A stretch of DNA of 53,048 nt, taken from NCBI GenBank assembly GCA_034506315.1, contig JAPDPT010000016.1:1-53048 (forward strand), in the 5' to 3' direction. The notes under the pieces are model-generated. The model was given only the letters and a program-made list of their open reading frames with translations, was not told where the DNA came from and did not search any database. Shown here one piece after another: positions 33,871 to 41,984 of this stretch; within the stretch, counting starts at the first letter, position 1; each line of letters begins with the position of its first letter. The position numbers were made by a program, and so were the translations under genes. Origin of the DNA: a candidate division KSB1 bacterium (lineage in GTDB: Bacteria > Zhuqueibacterota > Zhuqueibacteria > Oleimicrobiales > Geothermoviventaceae).

Positions 33871-35928
33871 ATGGGAGCATTGGCGCACTACGGTTGGGCC
33901 CTCGGTATCCTCCTCGTAGGGGTCGTGGTGACGTTTTTTGTCGGTCTGCGGACGCGCAGGATCGGTGGGCTCGCCCTCGGCTTTGCCGCCCCCGCATGTG
34001 CCCTTGCCTTTCTGGCGGCCGTGGAGGTTTTCGTGAGCGGGACCGTTTCGAGTCGTCCGCTCTTTACTGTGCCAGGCCTCGGCGCCGTGTTGATTGTGCG
34101 TTTGGATCAGCTGAGCGCTCTGTTCCTGGGTATCATCTCCGTAGTATGTTTTTTGGCCATCCTGTATTCCGTCCGCTACATGGAGATTCCCTGGTTCGCG
34201 GAGCTTTCCTTAGCCGGATATTACCCACCCCTCCTGCTTTTCACCTGCGCTACTATGGCCGTCGTCGGCATGGTCGACATGTTCTTCTTTTTCCTGGCGT
34301 GGGAGTTCATGACCCTCTCCTCTTACACGCTCGTGATCTTCGACCGCAAGCGGAAGGAGAGGCTGCGCGCTGGCTTTAAGTACTTCCTGATCATGCACAT
34401 TGCCACCGGCCTCATGTTTCTGGGTGCGCTTGTAATCTATTCGTTTGGAAAGTCGTTTACCTTTGACGGACTGCGGGTTACCCTCCAGGCAATTGTAGAA
34501 ACGCATCCCGCGACCGTTCACTTCGCTTTGATTTGCTTCTTCCTGGGCTTCGCCACTAAGGCGGGTGTTCTGCCCTTCGGCGACTGGCTCCCGGACGCGT
34601 ATCCCGCCGCGCCAAGTCCCGCGTCCTCCGCCTTTTCCGGCACCATGTCCAAATTAGGTGTGTACGGCCTGGTGCGAGTCTTCTACGAGATCCTCCCCGC
34701 CAGTAGTTACTCCAAGACGTACGGGCTCGTCATCGCCCTATTCGGGACCCTCAGCATCTTCGTCGGCACCATGACCGCCATGATGCAGGAGGATTCCAAA
34801 CGCCTCCTCAGCTTCCACGTGATCGGGCAGGTCGGGTATATGCTGCTGGGTGTGGGAGTGGGGGTCTATTTCCTGCCCACCAATGCGAACCTTGCCCTGG
34901 TGGCGATCTCTGCGGGTCTTTTCCATTTGCTGAACAATGCCATTTACAAGTCGAGTCTCTTCCTCAATGCCGGCTCGATCTTTTACAAGACGGAGACGCG
35001 AAATCTCAACTGGATCGGGGGGCTCGCGAAGCTCATGCCGGTGAGCGCGGCTACGGCGGTGGTCGCTTCGCTGAGCATCGCAGGGATCCCCCCGTTCAAT
35101 GGATTCGCAAGCAAGTGGCTGATCTACCAAAGTTCCGTATTCGGCGGCATGCGCATGCCCCTATTCATGGGCTTCGCCATCATCGCGATCTTCGTGTCCG
35201 CTTTGACGCTGGCCTCTTTTGTGAAGTTTTTCGGCGCCAGCTTCTTCGGTAAATTGAAGGCCCCCAAGACGGACGTCGAGAGGGGGGATGTGCCTCTCTC
35301 GATGCAGGTACCCCAGCTGGTGCTGTCCGGGCTGTGTGTTTTCTTCGGCCTGGCGCCTCTTTTGCCCTTGAGGCTTATCTACTCGAGCCTTACAGCAATT
35401 CGCTCCCAGCTTGGGGCCGCCGGGTTCAGGGAGCTGTTTTCGGGGAAGGCTTCGTCGATCGGCCTGTCATTCGGGGACGGAGTCATCGCCAACTGGAATC
35501 CCGTTTGGATGGGTTTGGCCCTGGCGGGATTCGCTTTGCTCGCGTGGGGGGTCATGCGCGCGGGTCGTGCCCCGCGACGAACGGTGGCGACTTGGTACTG
35601 CGGTGAACCGCACGGCGATCTGGAAACGCACTACCCGGCACACGGTTTCTACCAGCCTTTCAAACAGTTCTTCCGCGTGAGGATCGGGAAATACGAATGG
35701 GAGGGTGTCTACCTGACGATCAAGTACCCACCGATCCGACTGCGAGAGGACAACTGGCTTACGCGTCTTATCAGCCTGGATCGTTGGCTATTCTATCCCG
35801 TAGTCAGGGGCTTTTACCAGATTCTGGAGTGGTTCGCCGGCTCCCATGTAGGGATTCCGCACGTGTACCTGACCTGGGCCATCCTGGGGGTGGTGGCGGC
35901 GATCGCACTGGTTTTCAGTCTCCACTGA
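33871..35928 (+). CDS. hyfB: hydrogenase antiporter-like membrane subunit (HyfB/HycC-like)
   Basis: This 685-residue protein has about 16 membrane helices. The antiporter core is intact: glutamate in FFFLAWEFMTLSSYTLVIFD, lysine in CFFLGFATKAGVLPFGDWLP, MSKLGVYGLVRVFYE, and lysine in HLLNNAIYKSSLF. The long C-terminal region with TWYCGEPHGDLETHYPAHGF and PFKQFFRVRI is characteristic of HycC/HyfB and separates it from NuoL, NuoM and NuoN. GAGGAG precedes the ATG. It probably forms a second ion channel of the membrane arm next to the NuoH-like subunit. Confidence 0.9.
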   Translation: MGALAHYGWALGILLVGVVVTFFVGLRTRRIGGLALGFAAPACALAFLAAVEVFVSGTVSSRPLFTVPGLGAVLIVRLDQLSALFLGIISVVCFLAILYSVRYMEIPWFAELSLAGYYPPLLLFTCATMAVVGMVDMFFFFLAWEFMTLSSYTLVIFDRKRKERLRAGFKYFLIMHIATGLMFLGALVIYSFGKSFTFDGLRVTLQAIVETHPATVHFALICFFLGFATKAGVLPFGDWLPDAYPAAPSPASSAFSGTMSKLGVYGLVRVFYEILPASSYSKTYGLVIALFGTLSIFVGTMTAMMQEDSKRLLSFHVIGQVGYMLLGVGVGVYFLPTNANLALVAISAGLFHLLNNAIYKSSLFLNAGSIFYKTETRNLNWIGGLAKLMPVSAATAVVASLSIAGIPPFNGFASKWLIYQSSVFGGMRMPLFMGFAIIAIFVSALTLASFVKFFGASFFGKLKAPKTDVERGDVPLSMQVPQLVLSGLCVFFGLAPLLPLRLIYSSLTAIRSQLGAAGFRELFSGKASSIGLSFGDGVIANWNPVWMGLALAGFALLAWGVMRAGRAPRRTVATWYCGEPHGDLETHYPAHGFYQPFKQFFRVRIGKYEWEGVYLTIKYPPIRLREDNWLTRLISLDRWLFYPVVRGFYQILEWFAGSHVGIPHVYLTWAILGVVAAIALVFSLH

Positions 35929-35969
35929 GCTGAAAGTGGCCGAGGAACGGATTGAGGAGTGGAGCGGCT

Positions 35970-37658
35970 ATGACAACCGCAGAGGTAATCCAAAAGCTCA
36001 GGGAAAGATTCGGAGGGAAAATCGCAGAGGCCGCGACACCCGTCCCGGACATGGTGATGATCACCGTGTCCCGCGACGACGCGGTCGAAGTGGCCGATTT
36101 TCTTTTCAACGATTGGAGGGCTCGCTTCATCATCGCCGCCGGGACCGACTACCGGGAGGTAAGCGGGGAGTACCTCGTGGACTACAATTTCTCCCTCGCG
36201 GCGGACCACATTTTCCTGACCATGCGCGTGCGGATCGGTGCTGCCGATCCCTGGATCTACGCGATAACCCCGAGGGTGCCGGCGGCCAACTGGGCGGAGC
36301 GCGAAATCCAGGACATCCTCGGAATCCGGCTGGTCGGCCACCCCGATCCACGCCGTCTTGTCCTATCGGATGATTGGCCCGAAGGCTTACACCCGCTCCG
36401 CCGCGACGTCCCTTACGACATCTGGCCTGAGCACAATGAGGTGCGTAAGCCCCCCATGGCCAATCCGCCGGAGGGGGCCAGTGTCGTGCCCATCGGGCCT
36501 TTCTTCCCCGTGCTCGAAGAACCTGCCTATTTCCGCGTGTTCGTGGAAGGGGAGAAGGTCGTAGGCTGTGACTACCGCGGGTTTTACAATCACCGCGGCA
36601 TTGAGAAGCTCGCCGATAGCCAGCTGAACTACAACCAGGTCCCCTTCCTTGCCGAGCGCATCTGCGGCATATGAGGGTTCGTGCACAGTACGGGGTACTG
36701 TCAAGCACTGGAAAAAGCAGCAGAGATTGAGGTCCCACCGAGGGCGCGCTTCATCCGGACGATCATCCTCGAGCTGGAGCGCATTCACAGCCATCTGCTC
36801 TGGCTGGGGATTGCGGGGCATATCATCGGCTTCGATACCATCCTGATGCAGGCGTGGCGAATCCGCGAGCCCGTTATGTGGCTTGCGGAAGAGATCACCG
36901 GCAACCGCAAGCTTTACGGAATGAACATTGTGGGCGGAGTCCGCCGCGACATCCCGGCTGAGCTTCATCCGAAGATCTTGGAGGTGATGGACCACGTCGA
37001 AAAGGAAACCCGGGCTGTGCTGAACGCTGTGGTGGACGACTCGACGATCCGGATGCGTCTGGAAGGCGTGGGCAAAGTGCCCAATGAAGAGGCCATCGCC
37101 CACTCCATTCTGGGCCCCTCGGCGCGCGGTTCAGGTGTCGCTATCGACATCCGTGCCGACCACCCCTATGCGGCCTATGCGGAGACGGGCGTGAATGTCA
37201 TTGTCGAGACGGGCGAGGACATTTGGGCGCGCACCGTTGTCCGGATCAAGGAGACATTGGAGTCGATCCGCATTGTGCGCGACGCCCTGGCGATGATGCC
37301 CAGGGGTCCCATTCAGGCGGTGATCGACAAGCCGATTCCGCCGGGCCGAGTGGCGTGCTCCTCGGTGGAGGCCCCGCGCGGAGAGACCCATCACTTCGTA
37401 ATCACCAGCGAGGAGCCCCGACCCTACCGGTGGAAAGCAAGGGCGCCGACATTTCAGAACCTCCAGGTGGTACCTCTCGCCATCTTAAACGAAACGATTG
37501 CAGATGTGCCCATCACGCTGGGCAGCTTCGACCCGTGCTTCTCCTGCACAGAGCGGGTGGAGGCTGTCGATGTCCGCAACGGCCAGCTTAAGGTCTACTC
37601 GAAGAGAGAGCTTGAGGAACTCTCCAGGGCGTTGACCCGCCGACTTCGCGGTCGTTGA
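35970..37658 (+). CDS. hyfG: group 4 [NiFe] hydrogenase large subunit with NuoC-like domain, predicted selenocysteine at TGA 36672-36674
   Basis: The reading frame begins at ATG 35970 (GAGTGGAG upstream) and reaches the stop at 37658 if the TGA at 36672-36674 is decoded, giving 562 residues. Residues 1-165 are NuoC-like (WAEREIQDILGI, HPDPRRLVLSDDWPEGLHPL); the rest is the NuoD-like nickel subunit, as in HycE and HyfG. Around the TGA the protein reads AERICGI-Sec-GFVHSTGYCQALE, while HycE has AERVCGICGFAHSTAY. The TGA thus takes the second cysteine of the N-terminal nickel motif (position 235), a residue that bridges Ni and Fe. The C-terminal motif DPCFSC (C523, C526) is intact, followed by a cleavable 33-residue tail. 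A hairpin fitting the bacterial SECIS pattern follows the TGA. The alternatives are nonsense mutation or base error. Confidence 0.85.
36681..36708 (+). promoter_or_regulatory. candidate bacterial SECIS hairpin in hydrogenase large-subunit mRNA
   Basis: ACAGTAC (36685-36691) and GTACTGT (36695-36701) form a perfect 7-bp stem around the loop GGG. Below it GTGC (36681-36684) pairs with GCAC (36705-36708), leaving a CAA bulge on the 3' side. The loop begins 17 nt after the TGA and starts with G. Both properties fit the published bacterial SECIS consensus (loop 16-37 nt from the UGA, G within its first two bases). Function is inferred from structure and place. Confidence 0.7.
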
Positions 37659-37688
37659 GCCGCGAACAAGCTGTCGTCTGGAGGTACG

Positions 37689-38594
37689 ATGAACCAGAAC
37701 GTCATCCTGGGTGTCGTGAATGTCGTTCTTGTGTTCCTGCTCTCGCCTCTGCTGGAAGGGACGCTGCGCAAGCTCAAAGCATTCGTGCACTCGCGCGTCG
37801 GTCCACCCGTCTACCAGCCGTATCTGGATCTGCTGAAGCTTCTCGGCAAGGAGGAGGTGGAGTGCGAGGGCACGGTCCTCTTCCGCTGGTCGCCAGTTGT
37901 GGCTCTGGCGGCGGTGTTGTCTGTAGCGCTCCTGACGCCAGTCGGTCTGGTACCTCCCCTGGACGCGGCGGGCGAGGTGATCGTGTTCGTCTACCTTATC
38001 ACACTGAGCGGCGTGGCGGTAATGGCCAGCGGAATTGGCTCGGGTAGCCCGTATGGGATCGTCGGCTCTGCCCGGGAGATGATGCTGATCCTGACGGTGG
38101 AGCCGGTGTTGGCCATTGCGCTCATTACGGTCGCCGTGAAGGCAGGCTCAATGAAGTTCTCGGATATCCTCGCCTATCAGACGAGCCATCCGTATTCGCT
38201 TTCCATGGTGCTGGTCACGTTTTCGCTCTTCATGGCCGTATTGGCTCAACTGGCCAAGCTCCCGTTCGACATTGTGGAGGCGGAGACGGAGATCATGGAG
38301 GGGCCGTTCATCGAGCAGAGCGGACCCCGCCTGGCGTTGTTCAAATGGAGCTTCTACGCCAAGGAGCTGATCTTCGCCTCTCTTCTGGCAACGATCTTTT
38401 TCCCATGGCCGCGGATCAGCGAGCCGGTTCTTACGGTAGTGGTTCATCTGCTCAAGATTGTCCTGCTGCTGCTCATCGTGGGGGTCATTGACGCGGTGAA
38501 TCCCCGACTGCGCATCGACCAGGCAATACGTTTCTACGGCGCGCTGATCTTTGTGGCCTTTGCCGGCTTGGCGTTCGCCATTGTCGGATCGTAA
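37689..38594 (+). CDS. hyfC: hydrogenase membrane anchor subunit (HyfC/HycD, NuoH-like)
   Basis: This 301-residue protein of about eight helices matches NuoH, the subunit at the join of membrane and soluble arms. Diagnostic segments are LRKLKAFVHSRVGPPVYQPY near residue 27 with the LLGKEEV that follows, GSGSPYGIVGSAREMMLILT near 118, and LPFDIVEAETEIMEGPFIEQ near 194 with the conserved acidic residues that link electron transfer to ion pumping. The gene starts behind GGAGG 30 bp after the large subunit. Confidence 0.95.
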   Translation: MNQNVILGVVNVVLVFLLSPLLEGTLRKLKAFVHSRVGPPVYQPYLDLLKLLGKEEVECEGTVLFRWSPVVALAAVLSVALLTPVGLVPPLDAAGEVIVFVYLITLSGVAVMASGIGSGSPYGIVGSAREMMLILTVEPVLAIALITVAVKAGSMKFSDILAYQTSHPYSLSMVLVTFSLFMAVLAQLAKLPFDIVEAETEIMEGPFIEQSGPRLALFKWSFYAKELIFASLLATIFFPWPRISEPVLTVVVHLLKIVLLLLIVGVIDAVNPRLRIDQAIRFYGALIFVAFAGLAFAIVGS

Positions 38595-38626
38595 GGGCGG
38601 GTACGCACCTCCAGGCGGAGAGGGTC

Positions 38627-39115
38627 ATGTTCAAGGGGAAGATCAAGGAAGCACGGATTTGTTTCGCCCATCCTCGGGTAACGTTGAAATACCCGTTCGA
38701 GCCGCTGGAGCCTCCGGACGGGTTCCGGGGCCGAATCCAGGTGGACGTCGAGAAGTGTATCGGCTGCGGGGGATGCGGTAACGTTTGTCCCTCCCGGCTC
38801 ATTCGGTTCTACGACGAGGGCGATCGCACGCGGATGGAATTCATCTTGGACCGCTGCACGTACTGCGGCCGCTGCGCCGACGTCTGTCCCGAAAAAGCCG
38901 TCACGATGACCAAGGAATTCGAGACGGCCACGGACAATCTGGAGGACTTGTACATCGTGCAGGAGCTGTACATGGGCACCTGCAATCGCTGTGGTCGGTG
39001 TTTCGAGACCGAGAACTGGATCGACAAGATTCCGACGCGCCGCCACCGGGAGGGTGCTCTGTTTGTTGGGCCGGCCATGCCGCACGCGAAGCCGGTCGGG
39101 GAGGTAGGAGGATGA
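38627..39115 (+). CDS. hyfH: hydrogenase ferredoxin-like subunit (HyfH/HycF, NuoI-like)
   Basis: This 162-residue protein has two [4Fe-4S] motifs, CIGCGGCGNVCPS near residue 44 and CTYCGRCADVCPEKAV near 83. It carries electrons between the input module and the small subunit. A third cysteine group, CNRCGRCF, lies near residue 121 and lacks a normal fourth ligand spacing. HycF and HyfH also have extra C-terminal cysteines, so a metal or structural site is possible. It overlaps the next gene by ATGA. Confidence 0.92.
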   Translation: MFKGKIKEARICFAHPRVTLKYPFEPLEPPDGFRGRIQVDVEKCIGCGGCGNVCPSRLIRFYDEGDRTRMEFILDRCTYCGRCADVCPEKAVTMTKEFETATDNLEDLYIVQELYMGTCNRCGRCFETENWIDKIPTRRHREGALFVGPAMPHAKPVGEVGG

Positions 39116-39777
39116 CGGAACAAACCCTCGTGGTCCTGACGCTGGCCTTCTTGATCGTGAGCATTTTTACGGTGGAGCTTCGCAACCTTCGCGTCACGGT
39201 CTTCTTCTACTGGATGCATTCCGTGCTCCTGTTCCTGACAATTGGCGCCTACGCGTACGTAATGAAGAACCCATCCCTCTACTTTTGGTGCGCTACAGTC
39301 TTCCTTTTCAAGATGGTGATCATCCCAACGCTGATGGCGACCTTTCTCAAGCGCGTCCCGGTCTATGAGTTTAGGCCGGTTTTGGGGTTTGCTGTCTCGC
39401 TGGTCATCATCTCGGCTGTGGAGATCGTGTTCTTCAACCTGTTCCGGCATTACGCCTACCTGCTGGCGCCCGCTGGCCATTATCAGCAGGAGCCGACTCG
39501 CTCCCTGCTGGCGGGTGCGTTTACCGTGTTTACCCTGGGACTTTACGCCCTCCTGACGCGCAGAGACGCCCTAAAGACGGTAATCGGTCTGGCTCTGATG
39601 GAGAACGGGGTTCACCTGGTGCTCCTGGCCCTCGCTTCTCAGCTACCGGAAACGACAATGATTGGCATCCTGACAGACGTGGTCGTGGTGGTGGGACTGC
39701 TTCTCTACATTAGCACCACCATCTACGAGGTATTTGGGTTCACCGATACCGCACGGTTGTCGGAACTGAGGCGCTGA
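39112..39777 (+). CDS. hyfE: hydrogenase membrane subunit HyfE-like
   Basis: This 221-residue protein has about seven hydrophobic helices. The C-terminal 120 residues resemble NuoK and MrpC (LKTVIGLALMENGVHLVLLA, then GILTDVVVVVGLLLYISTTI). The length matches HyfE (216 residues in E. coli). The start ATG at 39112 overlaps the stop of the ferredoxin gene. An earlier in-frame start upstream lies inside that gene and is rejected. It likely contributes a half-channel in the membrane arm between the NuoH-like and antiporter-like parts. Confidence 0.9.
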   Translation: MTEQTLVVLTLAFLIVSIFTVELRNLRVTVFFYWMHSVLLFLTIGAYAYVMKNPSLYFWCATVFLFKMVIIPTLMATFLKRVPVYEFRPVLGFAVSLVIISAVEIVFFNLFRHYAYLLAPAGHYQQEPTRSLLAGAFTVFTLGLYALLTRRDALKTVIGLALMENGVHLVLLALASQLPETTMIGILTDVVVVVGLLLYISTTIYEVFGFTDTARLSELRR

Positions 39778-39795
39778 TCCCAAGGGGAAGGTCGC

Positions 39796-41310
39796 ATGGT
39801 GGAATCCTTGCTGCCCGTATGGGTGATCCTCCTGCCCGTGATGGGTTCCCTCGCCGTCTTTGGCCTCGGCTTCACTCCGGCGCGCCGAATGAGGGAAGCT
39901 CTCGCCTTGGGCGTGGAGGTCGTGGCTTTTCTGATTTCGGCCAACGTGGCGCGGCAGGTATGGGCGGGTGCGCGTCTGACAAGCCTGAACATGTCCCTGT
40001 ACATCGGCGGGCTCAACGCTCTGATGCTGATCCTCGTCCACGCCATGGTCCTGGTGATTCTTGTTCAGGCGGTCCCGTACATGAGGAAAGAACTGGTTTC
40101 GGGGCGCACCACGGACGGCCGGCTTACGCTCTTCTACGCCCTGGTCCTTCTGTTTGCGGGCACGATGAGCTGGACGGTCACCACCAACAACATGGTCATG
40201 CTTTATGTGGCGATGGAGGGAAGCACCCTCGCTACAGCTCTCCTGGTAGCGTTCTACCGTGCGCGGGCCTCACTTGAGGCTGGATACAAGTACGTGCTCT
40301 TGGTGGTGACCGGAATGACGTTCTCCCTCTTTGGCATCATTCTGGTCTACGCGGCAGGGGTACAGCATCTGGGCTCCGGCCGAAGTGCCCTCATGATGAC
40401 CGAGATGGGGAAGATCGCTAACGCGATCCCGAAAGACATTGCGCTCATGGCCACCGCGTTCATGACCTGCGGGTTCGCCACGAAGGCGGGACTTGTACCG
40501 TTCCACGCGTGGCTTCCGGACGCCCATGCCGAAGCGCCGACGCCGATCAGCGCGCTCCTGTCGGGCCTGGTCATCAAGATTGGGGCATACGCCCTGGTCC
40601 GAACGGTGACGATCTTCGCGCCCCACTACCGGGCCATCGTCCTGTTTATCGCCATCCTGACGTCCGTGAGCATGGTGGTTGGGATCGTGATGGCCTTGGT
40701 CCAGGACGATCTCAAGCGACTTCTTGCCTATTCCAGTGTATCCCAGATCAGCTACGTGTTTGAGGGGTTGGGGCTCGGAACATACTTGGGGATCTACGGC
40801 GGGCTCTTCCATCTCGTGAATCACACGATTATCAAGGCCCTGCTGTTTCTGAGCGTAGGGTCCATCATGTACGCCACCGGCGGGAAACGCAAGATCTCCG
40901 AGCTCGGCGGACTGGCCGGCAAGATGCCCATCACCGCGGTTGCGTTTTTCATCGGTGCTCTTTCGATTGGGGGCCTGCCGCCCTTCAACGGCTTCATGAG
41001 CAAGTTTACGATCTTTCTCGCGGTAGGAGAGGCAAAGCTCCTGTGGGCGGCGGGGATCGGCATCTTCACAGGAATGCTGACCATTAGCTGCCTGGTCTGG
41101 GCCGCCTATCGAGTCTTCTGGAGAAAGCCCGCTGTTGAGGTGGCATCAACCAATCCTGGCGAGGTTCGCGAGGTCCCAGTGATGATGTGGGTAAGCCTGG
41201 TGATCCTTGCCACGGCGTGTGTGGTGATCGGCCTGTATCCACAAGTTTTGTACCCCGCACTGGACGCCGCGACGCGCGCCGTTCTCCAGATCTGGGCCGG
41301 CGGTTATTGA
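39796..41310 (+). CDS. hyfF: hydrogenase antiporter-like membrane subunit (HyfF-like)
   Basis: This 504-residue protein with about 14 helices is the third antiporter-like subunit of the operon. The key residues are present: glutamate in MLYVAMEGSTLATALLVAFY, lysine in CGFATKAGLVPFHAWLPDAH, LVIKIGAYALVRTV, and lysine in HLVNHTIIKALLF. The start has AGGGGAAGG. Its position between the HyfE-like and small-subunit genes equals that of hyfF in the E. coli operon order. It should add an ion-translocating module at the far end of the membrane arm. Confidence 0.93.
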   Translation: MVESLLPVWVILLPVMGSLAVFGLGFTPARRMREALALGVEVVAFLISANVARQVWAGARLTSLNMSLYIGGLNALMLILVHAMVLVILVQAVPYMRKELVSGRTTDGRLTLFYALVLLFAGTMSWTVTTNNMVMLYVAMEGSTLATALLVAFYRARASLEAGYKYVLLVVTGMTFSLFGIILVYAAGVQHLGSGRSALMMTEMGKIANAIPKDIALMATAFMTCGFATKAGLVPFHAWLPDAHAEAPTPISALLSGLVIKIGAYALVRTVTIFAPHYRAIVLFIAILTSVSMVVGIVMALVQDDLKRLLAYSSVSQISYVFEGLGLGTYLGIYGGLFHLVNHTIIKALLFLSVGSIMYATGGKRKISELGGLAGKMPITAVAFFIGALSIGGLPPFNGFMSKFTIFLAVGEAKLLWAAGIGIFTGMLTISCLVWAAYRVFWRKPAVEVASTNPGEVREVPVMMWVSLVILATACVVIGLYPQVLYPALDAATRAVLQIWAGGY

Positions 41311-41363
41311 GACGAACGAACCTGTTCGGGATTGGCACCGGATCGAATGAGGAGAGAGGCTGA

Positions 41364-41861
41364 ATGTTAGCGAGACTCTGCAGAAAGGCGTTTCCCAAAG
41401 CCCTGTGGGTCTACCACGCGAATGCCGGCGCCTGCAACGGCTGCGATATCGAAGTGATCAATGTCCTGACCCCTTACTACGACGCCGAGCGCTTTGGCAT
41501 CAAACTGGTGGGCTCGCCTCGGCACGCGGACGTGATTCTGGTTACGGGCGCCGTTACTCGCCAGGTAGCTCCGGCATTGCGGCGTCTATTGGAAGCCACA
41601 CCCGATCCCAAGCTGGTGTTCGCGATCGGATCGTGCGCGTGCGGCGGGGACATGTGGTTCGACACGTACAACATCTGGGGAGGGGCGAACAAGGTCGTCC
41701 CGGTGAACTATTACGTGCCCGGATGTCCGCCGCGTCCAGAAGCCATTCTGTACGGTGTCGCTGTGGCGCTCGGCCTGGCACCGAAGAAGGTAGCGAGGAG
41801 GGAGCAGCGAGACTTCCCGCACTTTGAGGAGCCGACCTCAAAGTTCGTGCGAAGTCCCTGA
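41364..41861 (+). CDS. hyfI: [NiFe] hydrogenase small subunit (HyfI/HycG, NuoB-like)
   Basis: This 165-residue protein carries the proximal [4Fe-4S] cluster that hands electrons to the nickel site. Ligand motifs are complete: ACNGCDIE (C24, C27), AIGSCACGGDMWFDTYN near 93, and YVPGCPPRPEAILYG near 118. The fold and short length match group 4 small subunits, without a signal peptide, so the enzyme faces the cytoplasm. It is the last gene before a strong terminator. GGAGAGAGG precedes the ATG. Confidence 0.95.
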   Translation: MLARLCRKAFPKALWVYHANAGACNGCDIEVINVLTPYYDAERFGIKLVGSPRHADVILVTGAVTRQVAPALRRLLEATPDPKLVFAIGSCACGGDMWFDTYNIWGGANKVVPVNYYVPGCPPRPEAILYGVAVALGLAPKKVARREQRDFPHFEEPTSKFVRSP

Positions 41862-41884
41862 GGCGAACGAGCGAAGCAGCAGCC

Positions 41885-41926
41885 GAAGAGAAGGGTGCGG
41901 GCCATTCCTGCACCCTTTCTTCGTTT
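41885..41926 (+). terminator. rho-independent terminator of the hydrogenase operon
   Basis: AAGGGTGC (41891-41898) pairs with GCACCCTT (41910-41917) around an 11-nt loop. The stem extends by GAAGA/TCTTC with one bulged base, and a T-rich tail TCTTCGTTTT follows. It lies 29 nt after the small-subunit stop and separates the structural genes from the sensor kinase gene. Confidence 0.85.
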
Positions 41927-41953
41927 TGCAGCGGCTGTGGAAAACCGTACATT
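41926..41953 (+). promoter_or_regulatory. possible sigma70-type promoter of the regulatory genes
   Basis: TTGCAG (41926-41931), a 16-nt spacer and TACATT (41948-41953) each match four of six consensus bases. A promoter is expected here because a strong terminator stands just upstream and the kinase ATG is at 41985. The match itself is weak. Confidence 0.35.
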
Positions 41954-41984
41954 AGAGCGATTAGAGATCGAGGGCGATCCTAAG

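Noticed and set aside
6727..37658. Genome-wide reassignment of TGA (for example to Gly or Trp) to explain the in-frame TGAs in dctM and the hydrogenase gene
   Set aside because: Many genes in the window end with TGA, often in ATGA overlaps with the next start, so TGA works as a normal stop. The two in-frame cases also sit at different residues (Gly and Cys).
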